Shown: positions 32,844 to 44,634 of the stretch, in pieces
How positions within the stretch are numbered: the stretch's first letter is position 1
Layout: the number at the start of each line of letters is the position of its first letter
Source of the DNA: Accumulibacter sp003538495
GTDB lineage: Bacteria > Pseudomonadota > Gammaproteobacteria > Burkholderiales > Rhodocyclaceae
DNA length: 64,000 bases
Reading direction: 5' to 3'
Assembly: GCF_029255145.1 (NCBI RefSeq)
Contig: NZ_JAPUVQ010000148.1
Span: 72,450 to 136,449 of the forward strand
Notes under the pieces: generated by a model
Databases searched by the model: none
Told to the model about the DNA's origin: nothing
Seen by the model: the letters and a program-made list of their open reading frames with translations, nothing else
Made by a program: the position numbers and the translations under genes

Positions 32844-34508
32844 TCAGTCCTTGCCGGGCGGGCGCGGTCGGCGCCAGACAGCGGTCAGCGCGGCGAGTTT
32901 GGCGCGCGGCGCGAGACGTTCGTCGGACAGCGCTTCGAGAAAATCGGCGAGCGGTTTCGACTTGGCGATGGCGAAGCCGGTGAGCAGTGCCGACGGGACG
33001 GCGACCAGCAGGAACAGGGCGAGCCGGTCGCCGAACGGGGCTTGCGCGGCGTCGAGCAGGTTCATCCCGAGAACGCCGGTGGTAATTGTCGCGATCAGGC
33101 CGGCGGTGGTGACGACGGTCAGGCGTACCACCGTGTTGGATTGCCGGCGCAAGCTGTCGCTGTCGAGATACTGGCTCATGTCCTGAATCTCCTCGCGCAA
33201 CTCGGTGTATAGGCGCTCGGTGCCGAGGTGTGCTCTGGTCATGGCAAACAGCGCGCGGGCCTGCGCCTGGTCGGAGATCTCGTAGAACCAGTAGCGATGG
33301 GTGAAGCGCAGGAAGACTTCGAGGATCTGCCGGATCGCACGCTTGAAGTCCTTGACCGATTCGGCGTCGCCGATCCGGAGGTGATTGAGCGCCGTCACCA
33401 GCCGATCGGAGAGCATCAGCAAGGCTGCCTTGTGGAAGTGCGGAATCAGTGCCAGCAGGAAGAACTGGTGCCGAAACTGCCCGAGCAGGCCGTTCTCCAG
33501 TTCGGTGAAATACGGGTCGCGGGCGCTGCCAAGCATCACCACCGCATGGCCGCAGGAGAGCAGACGGGTGCCCGGCTGCTCGGCGTGCGGGTGCCAGTAG
33601 CGGTCGTAGCAGTAGCGGGCTTCGAAATCGTCGAGCTGCAGTCCGGCAGCGGGCGGGGCACCAAGCTTCCCCGGTCCGGTCACCAGCACCAGGCGGGCGA
33701 AGTCGTCACGGCTGAGGGCGCGCGGGTCGTCCATCGCCAGGTACGCCAGGAGCGGCATGCGGTGGTACTCGATCTGCCGGTAGCGGACCAGTCCGTCCGC
33801 GTCGGAGTGGTGCAGGACTAGCGGTCTGAGCAGGAATTCCCAGTGCGACGCGATGCACGGGGCGCGGAAGCGGGAGACGAAGGAGAGGTACTTGCGGCGT
33901 TTCTCGTAGTCTGAAACAGCCAGCACCTGCCCATCATGCGCGATCCATTCGGCGCTCTGCAGGCAGTGGCTGCCGCTGCCGTCGTCGTCCCAGGACGGCG
34001 GGTAGGCGCGCCCGAAACGGTACAGCGTATCGTGTACCCGCCGCAGTTCGAGGTCGTTGCCGAAGATCTCGACGACCAGGATGACGACCTCGATGTCGTA
34101 GAAGAAATAGAGATCGAGGTGCACGATGTCGAAATCGATCGGCTGGTCGCTGTCCTTGTAGCGCATCCGCACCTTGGCCACGTCATGGCGACGGAAGATA
34201 CGGATCGGCGACTCGTCGTAGTGCACCTTGCTTCCTTCCCGGCTGCCGACTTCGCCGTAGAGAAAGCGCTGGACGTAAGGCAGAAAGGTGACGAACTCAC
34301 TGTAGTGGCGCTCGTGAAACTGCCCGGGGTCGCCGCAGAATTCGTCGACCAGTTCCCGCCACGGGTTGTCCGGGTCTGGCCGATCAAGCAGCTGGCTGTG
34401 GTTCTGAAAGGGCCCGCCGGTGGTCAGCGGCATCAGTTGCAGGGGCCACATCAGGATCTGCCGAAAATGTCTGACCCGCTGGTTTGCGTCGTTTGTCGCC
34501 TGGTCCAT
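32844..34508 (-). CDS. CorA-like membrane protein with GMN motif, divergent
   Basis: A 554-residue protein with a large soluble N-terminal part and two C-terminal membrane helices. The first ends in GVLGMN (Gly-Met-Asn at 481-483), the selectivity motif of CorA/Mrs2/Alr2 Mg2+ channels; the second is LALFLLVAVPSALLTGFAIA. A long helix (LREEIQDMSQYLDSDSLRRQ) leads into the first, as in CorA. The N-terminal domain is about twice CorA's size and unfamiliar. The start at 34508 has GGAG upstream. It precedes the P-type ATPase gene by 188 bp, suggesting a shared ion-handling role. Confidence 0.78.
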   Translation of the reverse strand: MDQATNDANQRVRHFRQILMWPLQLMPLTTGGPFQNHSQLLDRPDPDNPWRELVDEFCGDPGQFHERHYSEFVTFLPYVQRFLYGEVGSREGSKVHYDESPIRIFRRHDVAKVRMRYKDSDQPIDFDIVHLDLYFFYDIEVVILVVEIFGNDLELRRVHDTLYRFGRAYPPSWDDDGSGSHCLQSAEWIAHDGQVLAVSDYEKRRKYLSFVSRFRAPCIASHWEFLLRPLVLHHSDADGLVRYRQIEYHRMPLLAYLAMDDPRALSRDDFARLVLVTGPGKLGAPPAAGLQLDDFEARYCYDRYWHPHAEQPGTRLLSCGHAVVMLGSARDPYFTELENGLLGQFRHQFFLLALIPHFHKAALLMLSDRLVTALNHLRIGDAESVKDFKRAIRQILEVFLRFTHRYWFYEISDQAQARALFAMTRAHLGTERLYTELREEIQDMSQYLDSDSLRRQSNTVVRLTVVTTAGLIATITTGVLGMNLLDAAQAPFGDRLALFLLVAVPSALLTGFAIAKSKPLADFLEALSDERLAPRAKLAALTAVWRRPRPPGKD

Positions 34509-34678
34509 GGGTGTCTCCGGAAGCGTTGTCGCGGCAGCCTGCCGGCTGGCAAGCGTAGGTCCTCGCGCCCCGATCGTCAATCTCGTGCAGCAGAGGCCAG
34601 TGGCCTTGCCGGCGGCGGCGTACAGCGGTCAGGCAGCACCGCGGTCGCCAGGCAGCGCATCTCTGTACTGGCCGGTGA

Positions 34679-35605
34679 TCAGCCGCCGAGCGCCGCCAGC
34701 AGCGTGGCGATCATCGCTTCGGCCTGACGGCGGTAGCCGCTGCCAAACAGATTCAGGTGATTGAGCACGTGGTAGAGCTGATAAAGCGTCTTGCGCAGCG
34801 CGAAACCGTCGGCGAGCGGCCATGACTCGCGGTAGGCGGCGTAGAAGCGGTCCGGAAAACCGCCGAACAGCTCGGTCATCGCCAGATCGGCCTCGCGGTC
34901 GCCAAAATGCACCGCTGGATCGAACAGCGCCAGGCGGCCCGACTCGTCGGTCGCCGCGTTCCCGTACCACAGGTCGCCGTGCAGCAGGCTCGCGGTCGGG
35001 CGATAGCCGGCGAACAGCAGATCCAGCTTTTCCAGCAGGCGCTCGCCGCCGCCGATCAGGCTGGCGTGGTCGCCATGACGCCCGGCCAGCGTCAGCTGCG
35101 GCAGCAGCCTCCGGCGGGAGAAAAACGCTGACCAGGACTGGTGCCAGGTGTTGTCCTGCGGCGTACTGCCGATGTAGTTGTCGCGCTGCCAGCCGTATTG
35201 CGTACCGCGGACGCGGTGCAGTTCGGCCAGCGCGCGCCCGGCGACGGCGGCGTCGCGTGGTTCGCGCAGCGGATGCAGACGCAGGTATTCCAGGACCAGG
35301 TAGGCCTGCCGGCCACGGACTCCATGGCCGACGACGCGTGGCACGCGCAGCGCGGAGCAACCAGCCAGCGCCTGTAGGCCGTCGGCTTCGGCGGCGAACA
35401 TTTCGGCCAGATCGGCGTCATTCACCTTGACGAACCAGAGCCGCTTGCCGGCCCCGACCAGCAATGCGCGCGAGATCGAGCCGCCACCGATCTCGGTGAC
35501 GGTGTCGATGTCGGCTGCCGGGCCGCTGTCGTCCGCCGCATCGGAGGCGATCAGCTCGCGCAGTGCCGAAGCGAGCGCTGGGTTCAGCGCCGGGGCGAGA
35601 CTCAT
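34679..35605 (-). CDS. fructosamine kinase family protein
   Basis: A 308-residue kinase of normal length for the fructosamine-3-kinase/ketosamine-3-kinase family. Visible motifs: a Gly-rich loop TEIGGGSISRALLV, the nucleotide Lys in WFVKVND (Lys60), and the catalytic HGDLWYGN at 209-216 with Asp211, followed by FDPAVHFGDREADLAMTELF, the family signature. It repairs sugar- or ribulosamine-glycated proteins by phosphorylating the adduct. Upstream of the CorA-like gene on the same strand, 170 bp away. Confidence 0.9.
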   Translation of the reverse strand: MSLAPALNPALASALRELIASDAADDSGPAADIDTVTEIGGGSISRALLVGAGKRLWFVKVNDADLAEMFAAEADGLQALAGCSALRVPRVVGHGVRGRQAYLVLEYLRLHPLREPRDAAVAGRALAELHRVRGTQYGWQRDNYIGSTPQDNTWHQSWSAFFSRRRLLPQLTLAGRHGDHASLIGGGERLLEKLDLLFAGYRPTASLLHGDLWYGNAATDESGRLALFDPAVHFGDREADLAMTELFGGFPDRFYAAYRESWPLADGFALRKTLYQLYHVLNHLNLFGSGYRRQAEAMIATLLAALGG

Positions 35606-35839
35606 CCTGTTTGCTCCGGGAGTCGCGGGAGGTCGGTGCCGTCGGCCGCGATGGCTCGTGACGCGGCCTGCACGGCGGCATTGCGGGTTCGCGATCCGGG
35701 CCGACCGCCGGCTTTACGCCGGGTCGCCGATATGTTGTGATGCGCTGATAACACCAGTGCGCGATGTTTTCTCGAAGTCCGTCGTCGCATTCCTTCCTTC
35801 CTGCTTTCCCGTTCAACCGCTACCTCGGAGTGCAAGATC

Positions 35840-36169
35840 ATGAACAACCGCCTGCTCGTTCTATCCGCCTTGCTGGCCATTACCGTCTCGGCGTGCAGTC
35901 AGAAGGACGATTCGGCCGCCAAGGCGGCCAGGGAGTCTGCGCAAAAAGCGGAAGCCGCCATCGGCAGCGCCGCGGAGGCGACCAAGACCGCGGCAAAGGA
36001 TGCCGCTAGCGCGGCCAAAGAGAGCGTGGTCAATGCCTCGGCAGCGACCATGGAAGCCACCAAGGAGGCGGTAGAGGTGACCAGGGAGGCCAGCAAGGAG
36101 ATGGTCGTAAAGGCCGCCGACGCCACCAAGGAGGCTGCTGACAAGGCCAAGGAGGCGGTAGGCAAATAG
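35840..36169 (+). CDS. Ala/Lys-rich lipoprotein with apolipoprotein/LEA-like repeats
   Basis: A 109-residue protein. The signal sequence ends in VSAC with the lipidated Cys at residue 19. The mature part consists almost wholly of Ala, Lys, Glu and Thr in imperfect 11-residue helical repeats of AAxEATKxAAKDA type, predicting a long amphipathic helix. Similar small lipoproteins may sit on the membrane surface or protect it. The only rightward gene between ssrA and yciB. Confidence 0.8.
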   Translation: MNNRLLVLSALLAITVSACSQKDDSAAKAARESAQKAEAAIGSAAEATKTAAKDAASAAKESVVNASAATMEATKEAVEVTREASKEMVVKAADATKEAADKAKEAVGK

Positions 36170-36184
36170 CTTCCGGCCGATCGA

Positions 36185-36213
36185 CGCGCCGGGCAATCCG
36201 CCTGTCCGGCGCG
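36185..36213. terminator. GC-rich hairpin between convergent genes
   Basis: CGCGCCGG (36185-36192) pairs perfectly with CCGGCGCG (36206-36213) across a 13-base loop. It lies 16 bp after the lipoprotein stop and 41 bp before the end of the convergent GGDEF gene. No T-run is present, so termination is plausible from position only. Confidence 0.4.
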
Positions 36214-36253
36214 CTGTCTGCCAGGGGTTCTCTCACCTTCGCTGGTCACCGCT

Positions 36254-37684
36254 TCAGGCGGCGGTCGACCGGTGCCGCCGCAGGTGGTCAAAGAACTGGC
36301 GGTCGCTATTCAGCAGATGCCTGGTGATCACATCATGGGCCAGGAGCTTGAAGACATCGCCAACTCCCTGGGTGCCGGCGCGAAAAGCCGCGGCCGTGGC
36401 GAGCGCCCTGGCGACGAGTTCGCGGTGCTCGGCGATATGCTGCGTAGCGCCGGGATAGCCGGCGGCGACGAAGACCGTCTCTTCAGCGCGGAAGTGTTCG
36501 AGCAGGTCGCCGAGCAGCCGGTCGACCATCGGGTTGACCAGCTCCGGCGCCTGTCCGGAAAGGATCGCCGACAGCAGTTCGTTGGCATCTGCGAAGAGCA
36601 GTCGGTGACCGCGATCGATCGCTTCGTCGCCGCATTCGTATGCCGATCGCCAAATCAACTGCACGAAATTGGCGGCGAAGTTCTCGCTCGCGTCGCCTGC
36701 GCCGCGCGCTTCGGGGGCCAGCTGGACCTGATTGCGGCCGCCGGCCTTGGCGCTATAGAGGGCTTGATCGGCGCGCTGGAACCATTCGGCCCACGTTTCG
36801 CCGGCGCCGCATTCGGCGACGCCGACGCTGACGGTCAGCTGGCCTACCTCGGGAAAACGGGCTTCGGCGATCCGAGCGCGCAAGCGCTCGGCGAGGGTCG
36901 CAGCCGTGGCGCGGTTGGTGTCCGGGCAGAGGACGACGAATTCCTCGCCGCCCCAGCGTGCCAGCGAGTCGGTGCCACGGAGCATTCCCTGCAGCTGGCC
37001 GGTCAGCGACTGCAGCACCAGATCGCCGCAGCCGTGCCCGTAGCGGTCATTGATCGCCTTGAAGAAATCGATGTCGACGATCAGCAGGCTCAGGGGGTGC
37101 TGGTATCTCTCGAAGCGCCCCATTTCGCTGCCCACGCATTCCTCCAGCCGCCGCCGGTTCCAGGCTCCGGTCAGCTTGTCGGTGCTCGCCACCTGCTCCA
37201 GCTCGACGACCGCCCGCTGCAGTTCCTGATTCGCCTGCCGCAGGCTGTCGAGCGTTTGCTGCACCGTCCTGCTCGCCTGCTGTGGGGGGGATTCGTAGAC
37301 CAGCGAGACGATCGACTGCAGTTTCTGGTCGGCCCCGAGGACCGGCAGTTTGAGCCACAGGTAGTGCCCGGGGTGCCCGTCCAGCGGCAGGTCGAGCTCC
37401 TCGGACGCCACCGCGGCGCCGCTCAGGATGCGCTGGTCGCAACGCTCCAGCGGCGCCTGCAGGGCAGCCGGCAGAAGCTCGCTCTCCGATCGCCCGGCCA
37501 GCGTCCCGCCGTCGTGGCAGAGTAGTCGTTCCATCACCGGGTTGGCCAACCGGTAGCGTCCGTCCAGCCCCTTGACGCCGAAACCGACACCGCCTCCGAC
37601 GTGCATCAGCAGTGGCAGCAGCCCTGCCATTTGAATGACTCCATCATCGGCGAGGGTCGTCTGGATCAAGTCGTCTTCGTTCAT
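36254..37684 (-). CDS. diguanylate cyclase with PAS and C-terminal bacteriohemerythrin domain
   Basis: A 476-residue protein. Residues about 20-130 form a PAS domain, about 138-165 a coiled coil, and about 166-325 a GGDEF domain with active-site motif GGEEF at 245-249. An inhibitory RxxD site (RGTD, 236-239) stands exactly five residues earlier, so product feedback is expected. Residues 340-476 are a hemerythrin domain with all ligands visible in order: His in DRGHRLLF, HFRAE, HIAEH and HLLNSD (five His, Glu, Asp). The di-iron centre would make c-di-GMP synthesis responsive to O2 or redox. The start at 37684 gives a hydrophilic N-terminus. Confidence 0.93.
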   Translation of the reverse strand: MNEDDLIQTTLADDGVIQMAGLLPLLMHVGGGVGFGVKGLDGRYRLANPVMERLLCHDGGTLAGRSESELLPAALQAPLERCDQRILSGAAVASEELDLPLDGHPGHYLWLKLPVLGADQKLQSIVSLVYESPPQQASRTVQQTLDSLRQANQELQRAVVELEQVASTDKLTGAWNRRRLEECVGSEMGRFERYQHPLSLLIVDIDFFKAINDRYGHGCGDLVLQSLTGQLQGMLRGTDSLARWGGEEFVVLCPDTNRATAATLAERLRARIAEARFPEVGQLTVSVGVAECGAGETWAEWFQRADQALYSAKAGGRNQVQLAPEARGAGDASENFAANFVQLIWRSAYECGDEAIDRGHRLLFADANELLSAILSGQAPELVNPMVDRLLGDLLEHFRAEETVFVAAGYPGATQHIAEHRELVARALATAAAFRAGTQGVGDVFKLLAHDVITRHLLNSDRQFFDHLRRHRSTAA

Positions 37685-37922
37685 CCCTGGCGGATCCTCG
37701 ATGGCGCCGGGCGCTGGCCCGGAGATGGGCATGGCGCCTGTTTCGCGGGCGCCCGGCGCGCGCGAGTATACGATCTTCGAGAGGGGTAAACAAGTTGTCG
37801 CTGCAATTTACCCATTCGCCTTGCCAGGGCCGGTCAATGACCGGGATTGGTCTGCCGCCGGGAAGCGTGGAACCCAGCCCTGCCGGAACGGCGAACGTCC
37901 AAGGAGGCGACGCGGGGTGGCC

Positions 37923-38978
37923 TCACTTGGCCGCTTCAGTCTGCGGGCGCGGCGCCAGAGCGACCCGATTGCGGCCCTGTGCCTTGGCGGCGTACAGCGC
38001 TCGATCGGCGCGGGTGACAAGCGCCGTGGCCGACTCGCCGGCAACGTGGTCGGCGACGCCGATCGAGACGGTGATGTTGCCGATCAGCAGTTCGTCGCGG
38101 GTACCGTTCGTGACGCGGCTGGCAGCGACCAGCGCGCGCAGTGTCTCGGCCAGGCCGAGCGCGCCGCCGCGCGGTGTCTCGGGCAGGATGACCGCGAATT
38201 CCTCGCCGCCGAAGCGCGCCGCAGTGTCCTTGCCCTTGACGTTGGCCCGGAGGATCTCGCCGATCCGCGCCAGTACCCGATCGCCGAACAGGTGCCCGTG
38301 CGTGTCGTTGATCCGCTTGAAGCGGTCCACATCGATCATCATCAGGCACGGCCCGGGGAACGGCGTGGGTTCCTGCTGCAGGCAAGCGGTGATCGCATGA
38401 TCGAAGCCCTTGCGGTTGACCAGGCCGGTGAGCCCGTCGAGCAAGGCCTCTTCGCGGGCGCGCGCGACCTCTTCCTTGAGCTGCTGCGCCTGGCGGCTGC
38501 TGTCGTCCAGCTTCTCCTGCAGCGTGCCGATCGCTTGCTGCATGGCACGGGTGCCACGCAGGATGTCCTGGAGGCCCGGTGCCAGGTCTGCCACGCCGTC
38601 TGGCGGTAGGAGCGTGTCGATCCAGGTCTCGAGCGAGCTGCCAAAGCGCGACGCCTGATCGCCCGCGTGGCCGGCCGATTCGGACACCTGGTCGACCAGA
38701 TGACTGACGCTGTCGCCGATGCGCAGCGCGGTTTTCGCGTCCAGTTCGGCGACGTGCTTGTGAAACAGCGCGCAGGTGGATTCGTCGTCCAGCTTGCCGT
38801 GTTCCTTGAGCCGCCGGTCGATCGCCGCCTGCAGCTCCGGGTTGAGGCTCGCCACGTATTCGTACCAGATGGCGTAGCTGATCGGATGCAGACCTGCGTC
38901 CTGCTGCGTCATCCGTTTCACGGCCATCCGCAAATAGTCAGCGCTCTGGGCAACGCTGTGACGGTACTTCATCCGCAT
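37923..38978 (-). CDS. diguanylate cyclase with a helical N-terminal domain
   Basis: A 351-residue protein. The N-terminal 120 residues are all-alpha and unfamiliar (YLRMAVKRMTQQDAGLHPIS), followed by a coiled coil (about 145-178), then a GGDEF domain with LDGLTGLVNRKGFDHAI and GGEEF at 257-261. The position of the inhibitory site reads KGKD (248-251) instead of RxxD, so feedback may be weakened. No membrane helix. It sits upstream of the hemerythrin-GGDEF gene on the same strand, 238 bp apart, and downstream of the GGDEF-EAL regulator. Confidence 0.92.
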   Translation of the reverse strand: MRMKYRHSVAQSADYLRMAVKRMTQQDAGLHPISYAIWYEYVASLNPELQAAIDRRLKEHGKLDDESTCALFHKHVAELDAKTALRIGDSVSHLVDQVSESAGHAGDQASRFGSSLETWIDTLLPPDGVADLAPGLQDILRGTRAMQQAIGTLQEKLDDSSRQAQQLKEEVARAREEALLDGLTGLVNRKGFDHAITACLQQEPTPFPGPCLMMIDVDRFKRINDTHGHLFGDRVLARIGEILRANVKGKDTAARFGGEEFAVILPETPRGGALGLAETLRALVAASRVTNGTRDELLIGNITVSIGVADHVAGESATALVTRADRALYAAKAQGRNRVALAPRPQTEAAK

Positions 38979-39026
38979 CCTCGCTTGCTGGTTCTTGTCG
39001 GCGTGCTGTGCCGGCCTGAGTTTACT

Positions 39027-41139
39027 TCATTCCCCGCAGCTTGTTGGGGGTAATACGATGCAGCCGCGGCGCAGCAGGGACTCGATCTGGTCAGGCGGTA
39101 GCGGCCGGCCGAACAGGTAACCTTGCGCCTTATGGCAGTTTGCCTGCCGCAGGAATTCGAGTTGTTCGCGCCTTTCGACGCCTTCGGCGATTACGTCCAG
39201 CCCGAGACTGTGCGCCATCGCGATGATCGCCGTGGTGATGCCTGCATCATCGGCGCTGTCGGGCAAACCACGCACGAAGCTCTGGTCGATCTTCAACATG
39301 CCGATCGGAAAGCGCTTGACGTAGGACAGCGACGAATAACCGGTGCCGAAGTCGTCGATCGAGAAATGCACGCCCATGGCGCGCAGACGATGAAGACCGT
39401 CGATCAGTCGGGTGTCCGGCTCCATCAGGATGCTCTCGGTCAATTCCAGTTCGAGTCGGCCGGCGTCGATGCCGGTCTCGGCAATGATTGCCGCGACGCT
39501 TCCCAGGAAGTCGTGCGCGCGGAGCTGCCGGGCCGAAACGTTCACCGCGACGCGTGGCGCGTGCACGCCATTCGCCTGCCATCTGCGTAGCTGCTGGCAG
39601 GCGCTGCGCAGCACCCAGTCGCCGATGGCGACGATCAGGCCGCTGTCTTCGGCGACCGGAATGAACTGCGCTGGCGAGACCACCCCATGGTCCGGATGCC
39701 GCCAGCGAATCAAGGCCTCTATGCCGACGATCGTCCCGTCTTCGGTCAGCACCTGTGGCTGGTAGAGCAGGTAAAACTCGTCGCGCTCGAGTCCCTTGCG
39801 CATGTCGTTCTCGAGTGCCATCCGGGCCATCGTTTCGGTGGTCTGCGTCTTGTCGTACAGCTGCCAGTTATTGCGCCCCTGTTCCTTGGCGTGATACATC
39901 GCCGTGTCAGCGTGTTTGAGCAGCGCGGCGGCGTCCTCGCCGTCGTTGGGGAAAATGGCAATGCCGATGCTGGCGGTGACGTTGATCTCCTGGTCGCCGA
40001 TCCGGAACGGGTGGCCGAGCAGCGTCTGCAGCCGCCTGGCCACCGCCTGGACGGTCTGCGTGTCCTCCAGATCGGCGAGCACGACGGTGAACTCGTCGCC
40101 GCCCAGGCGGGCGAAGTGCATGCCCGTTTCGTCGAGTGCCGGTCGGGCGACGAAGTCGCCGGTGCGCAGCTTCTCCTTCAGGCGTGCGGCGACAGCTTGC
40201 AGGAGATAGTCGCCGGCGCCGTGACCGAGCGTGTCGTTGACCCGTTTGAAACCGTCCAGGTCAAGGAACAGCAGGGCCACCTGACGGTTGGTCCGGCCGG
40301 CGCGACGCAACTCGTGGTCGAGCTTCTCGAGAAAGTTTTCGCGGTTCGGCATGCCGGTCAGGGTGTCGAAGTACGCCAGGCGCCTGATTTTCTCTTCGTT
40401 GATCTTCTGCAGGGTGATGTCGCGTACGACGCTGACGATCTTTCCGGCTCCACTTGGCGCGATGCGTGCTTCGTAATGGTGGATGCCGTCGGCCATCGGC
40501 AACTCATAGACGATGGACTGCAGTTCCGCGTGCGCCAGTGCGCGCTCGATTCCCCCCAGCAGCAGCTCGGCGACGTCAGCGGGCAGCACCGCCGCCGCCT
40601 TGCGACCCAGAAATTCGTCGGGCGCGAGATACGGCGCCGTACCGTAACCGCCCTTGAAGTCCAGGTAGGTGCCCTCGCGGTCCATCAGAAAGATCATGTC
40701 GGGGATGGCCTGCACGATCGCCGCGTGTTTCTCCTCAAGCTCCAGCAAGCGCCGGGCAGCCTGCGCCGAGCGCAACACATAACGTGCCCGGTGACCGAGA
40801 ATCGGCCAGTTGATCGGCTTGGCAATGAAGTCGTTGGCGCCCGATTCGTAGGCCCGGTTGATCGACTCCAGATCGTCCATGCCGGTGACCATGATCACCG
40901 GCAGCTCGCTCATGTCCCAGCGCTGGCGAATGCGTCGGCAGACCTCGAAGCCGTCCACTCCCGGCAGGTCGACGTCGAGCAGGGCCAGGTCCGGCGTTGC
41001 TCCGGTCAGCACCTCGAGTGCCTCTTCGCCGGTTGCAGCCTCGTTCACCTCGAACTCGAACCCGGACAGCGCTTCCCGTTCCAGCAAGCGCATCACCTGG
41101 TCGTCATCGACAACCAGCACGGTTGGCCATCGGGATGCA

Positions 41140-41153
<14 letters not shown>
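39027..41153 (-). CDS. response regulator with PAS, GGDEF and EAL domains
   Basis: A 708-residue protein. Receiver domain at residues 8-125 with phospho-acceptor Asp60 (LALLDVDLPGVDGF) and Lys in FIAKP; a PAS domain at about 145-260; GGDEF with an intact ARLGGDEF motif; and EAL with EALIRW, LELTESILME and DDFGTGYSSLSYVKRFPIG, all expected catalytic residues present. An insertion before GGDEF removes a recognisable I-site. It could make or degrade c-di-GMP, with phosphorylation choosing the output. It overlaps the hybrid kinase gene by 14 bp, which makes the kinase the obvious partner. Confidence 0.94.
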
Positions 41154-43986
<2,833 letters not shown>

Positions 43987-44002
43987 TCGCGGGCGCTGCC
44001 GG

Positions 44003-44464
44003 CTATTGTTCGACGGGCAGGCCGGTGGCGGTCCAGACGGCGAAGCCGTCACGCATCCAGAGCACGTTCCGGTAACCCGCCCTGGTGGCCAGGACGGTTG
44101 CCTTGTACGACTTCCACCCCTTCGGCCCATCGCTGTAAATAACGATCCTGGCGCCCTTGTCGGTGGGCAGCTTGGCGAGGTCGAAGGTGTCGAGCGTGGC
44201 ATCGAAGTCCGGCTTGAACTCGCTCTTTTCCTTGTAGGCGATCAGGCGGGCGCCGGGCAGGTGACCTTTGCCAAAGTTGAGCGGGTTGCGCATGTCGAAG
44301 AAGGTCGCGGCCTTGCTGTCGAGCAGTTCCTTGGCCTGGTCAACGGTGATGATCGTGGCTCCCTTGACGGCGGTCGGCGTATCGGGTTTGTAGTCGGCAG
44401 CCAGCACTGGCGCTACGGTCAGCGCGAGGATCGCCGCCAGACGGGCAATTGATTGCGTGTACAT
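44003..44464 (-). CDS. periplasmic rhodanese-fold protein lacking the catalytic Cys
   Basis: A 153-residue protein with a cleavable signal peptide (SIARLAAILALTVAPVLAA) from the ATG at 44464. The rhodanese fold is visible: VDQAKELLDSKAATFFDMRN, then GHLPGARLIAYKEK and RAGYRNVLWMRDGFAVW. At the active-site loop, where active enzymes have Cys, the sequence is IVIYSDGPKGWKSY, with Ser111. Sulfur transfer is therefore unlikely; a binding or sensing role fits better. It ends 16 bp before the hybrid kinase gene, so it may supply the periplasmic input. Confidence 0.85.
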   Translation of the reverse strand: MYTQSIARLAAILALTVAPVLAADYKPDTPTAVKGATIITVDQAKELLDSKAATFFDMRNPLNFGKGHLPGARLIAYKEKSEFKPDFDATLDTFDLAKLPTDKGARIVIYSDGPKGWKSYKATVLATRAGYRNVLWMRDGFAVWTATGLPVEQ

Positions 44465-44634
44465 GAGCAGGATTCCAAAGGGATGGTCGACACGACGAGG
44501 AATGCACGTCTCGATGACGTGCTCCATTCAGGGTAGCGGCTCATCGCAGCAGAACTTGAGGGTCGCTCCCATTTCGCCAGGTGCTGGCGGCTGGCCGGAC
44601 CCCGGCGATGGCGATCCCGCGGCGTGGGCGTTGG

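Noticed and set aside
35729..35737. GCCGATAT upstream of the Ala/Lys-rich lipoprotein, resembling a sigma-28 -10
   Set aside because: No matching -35 at 11 bp spacing (about 3 of 8 positions), and the gene is about 100 bp away.
44003..44464. Calling the rhodanese-fold gene a thiosulfate sulfurtransferase
   Set aside because: The active-site position is Ser111, so sulfurtransferase activity is not supported.
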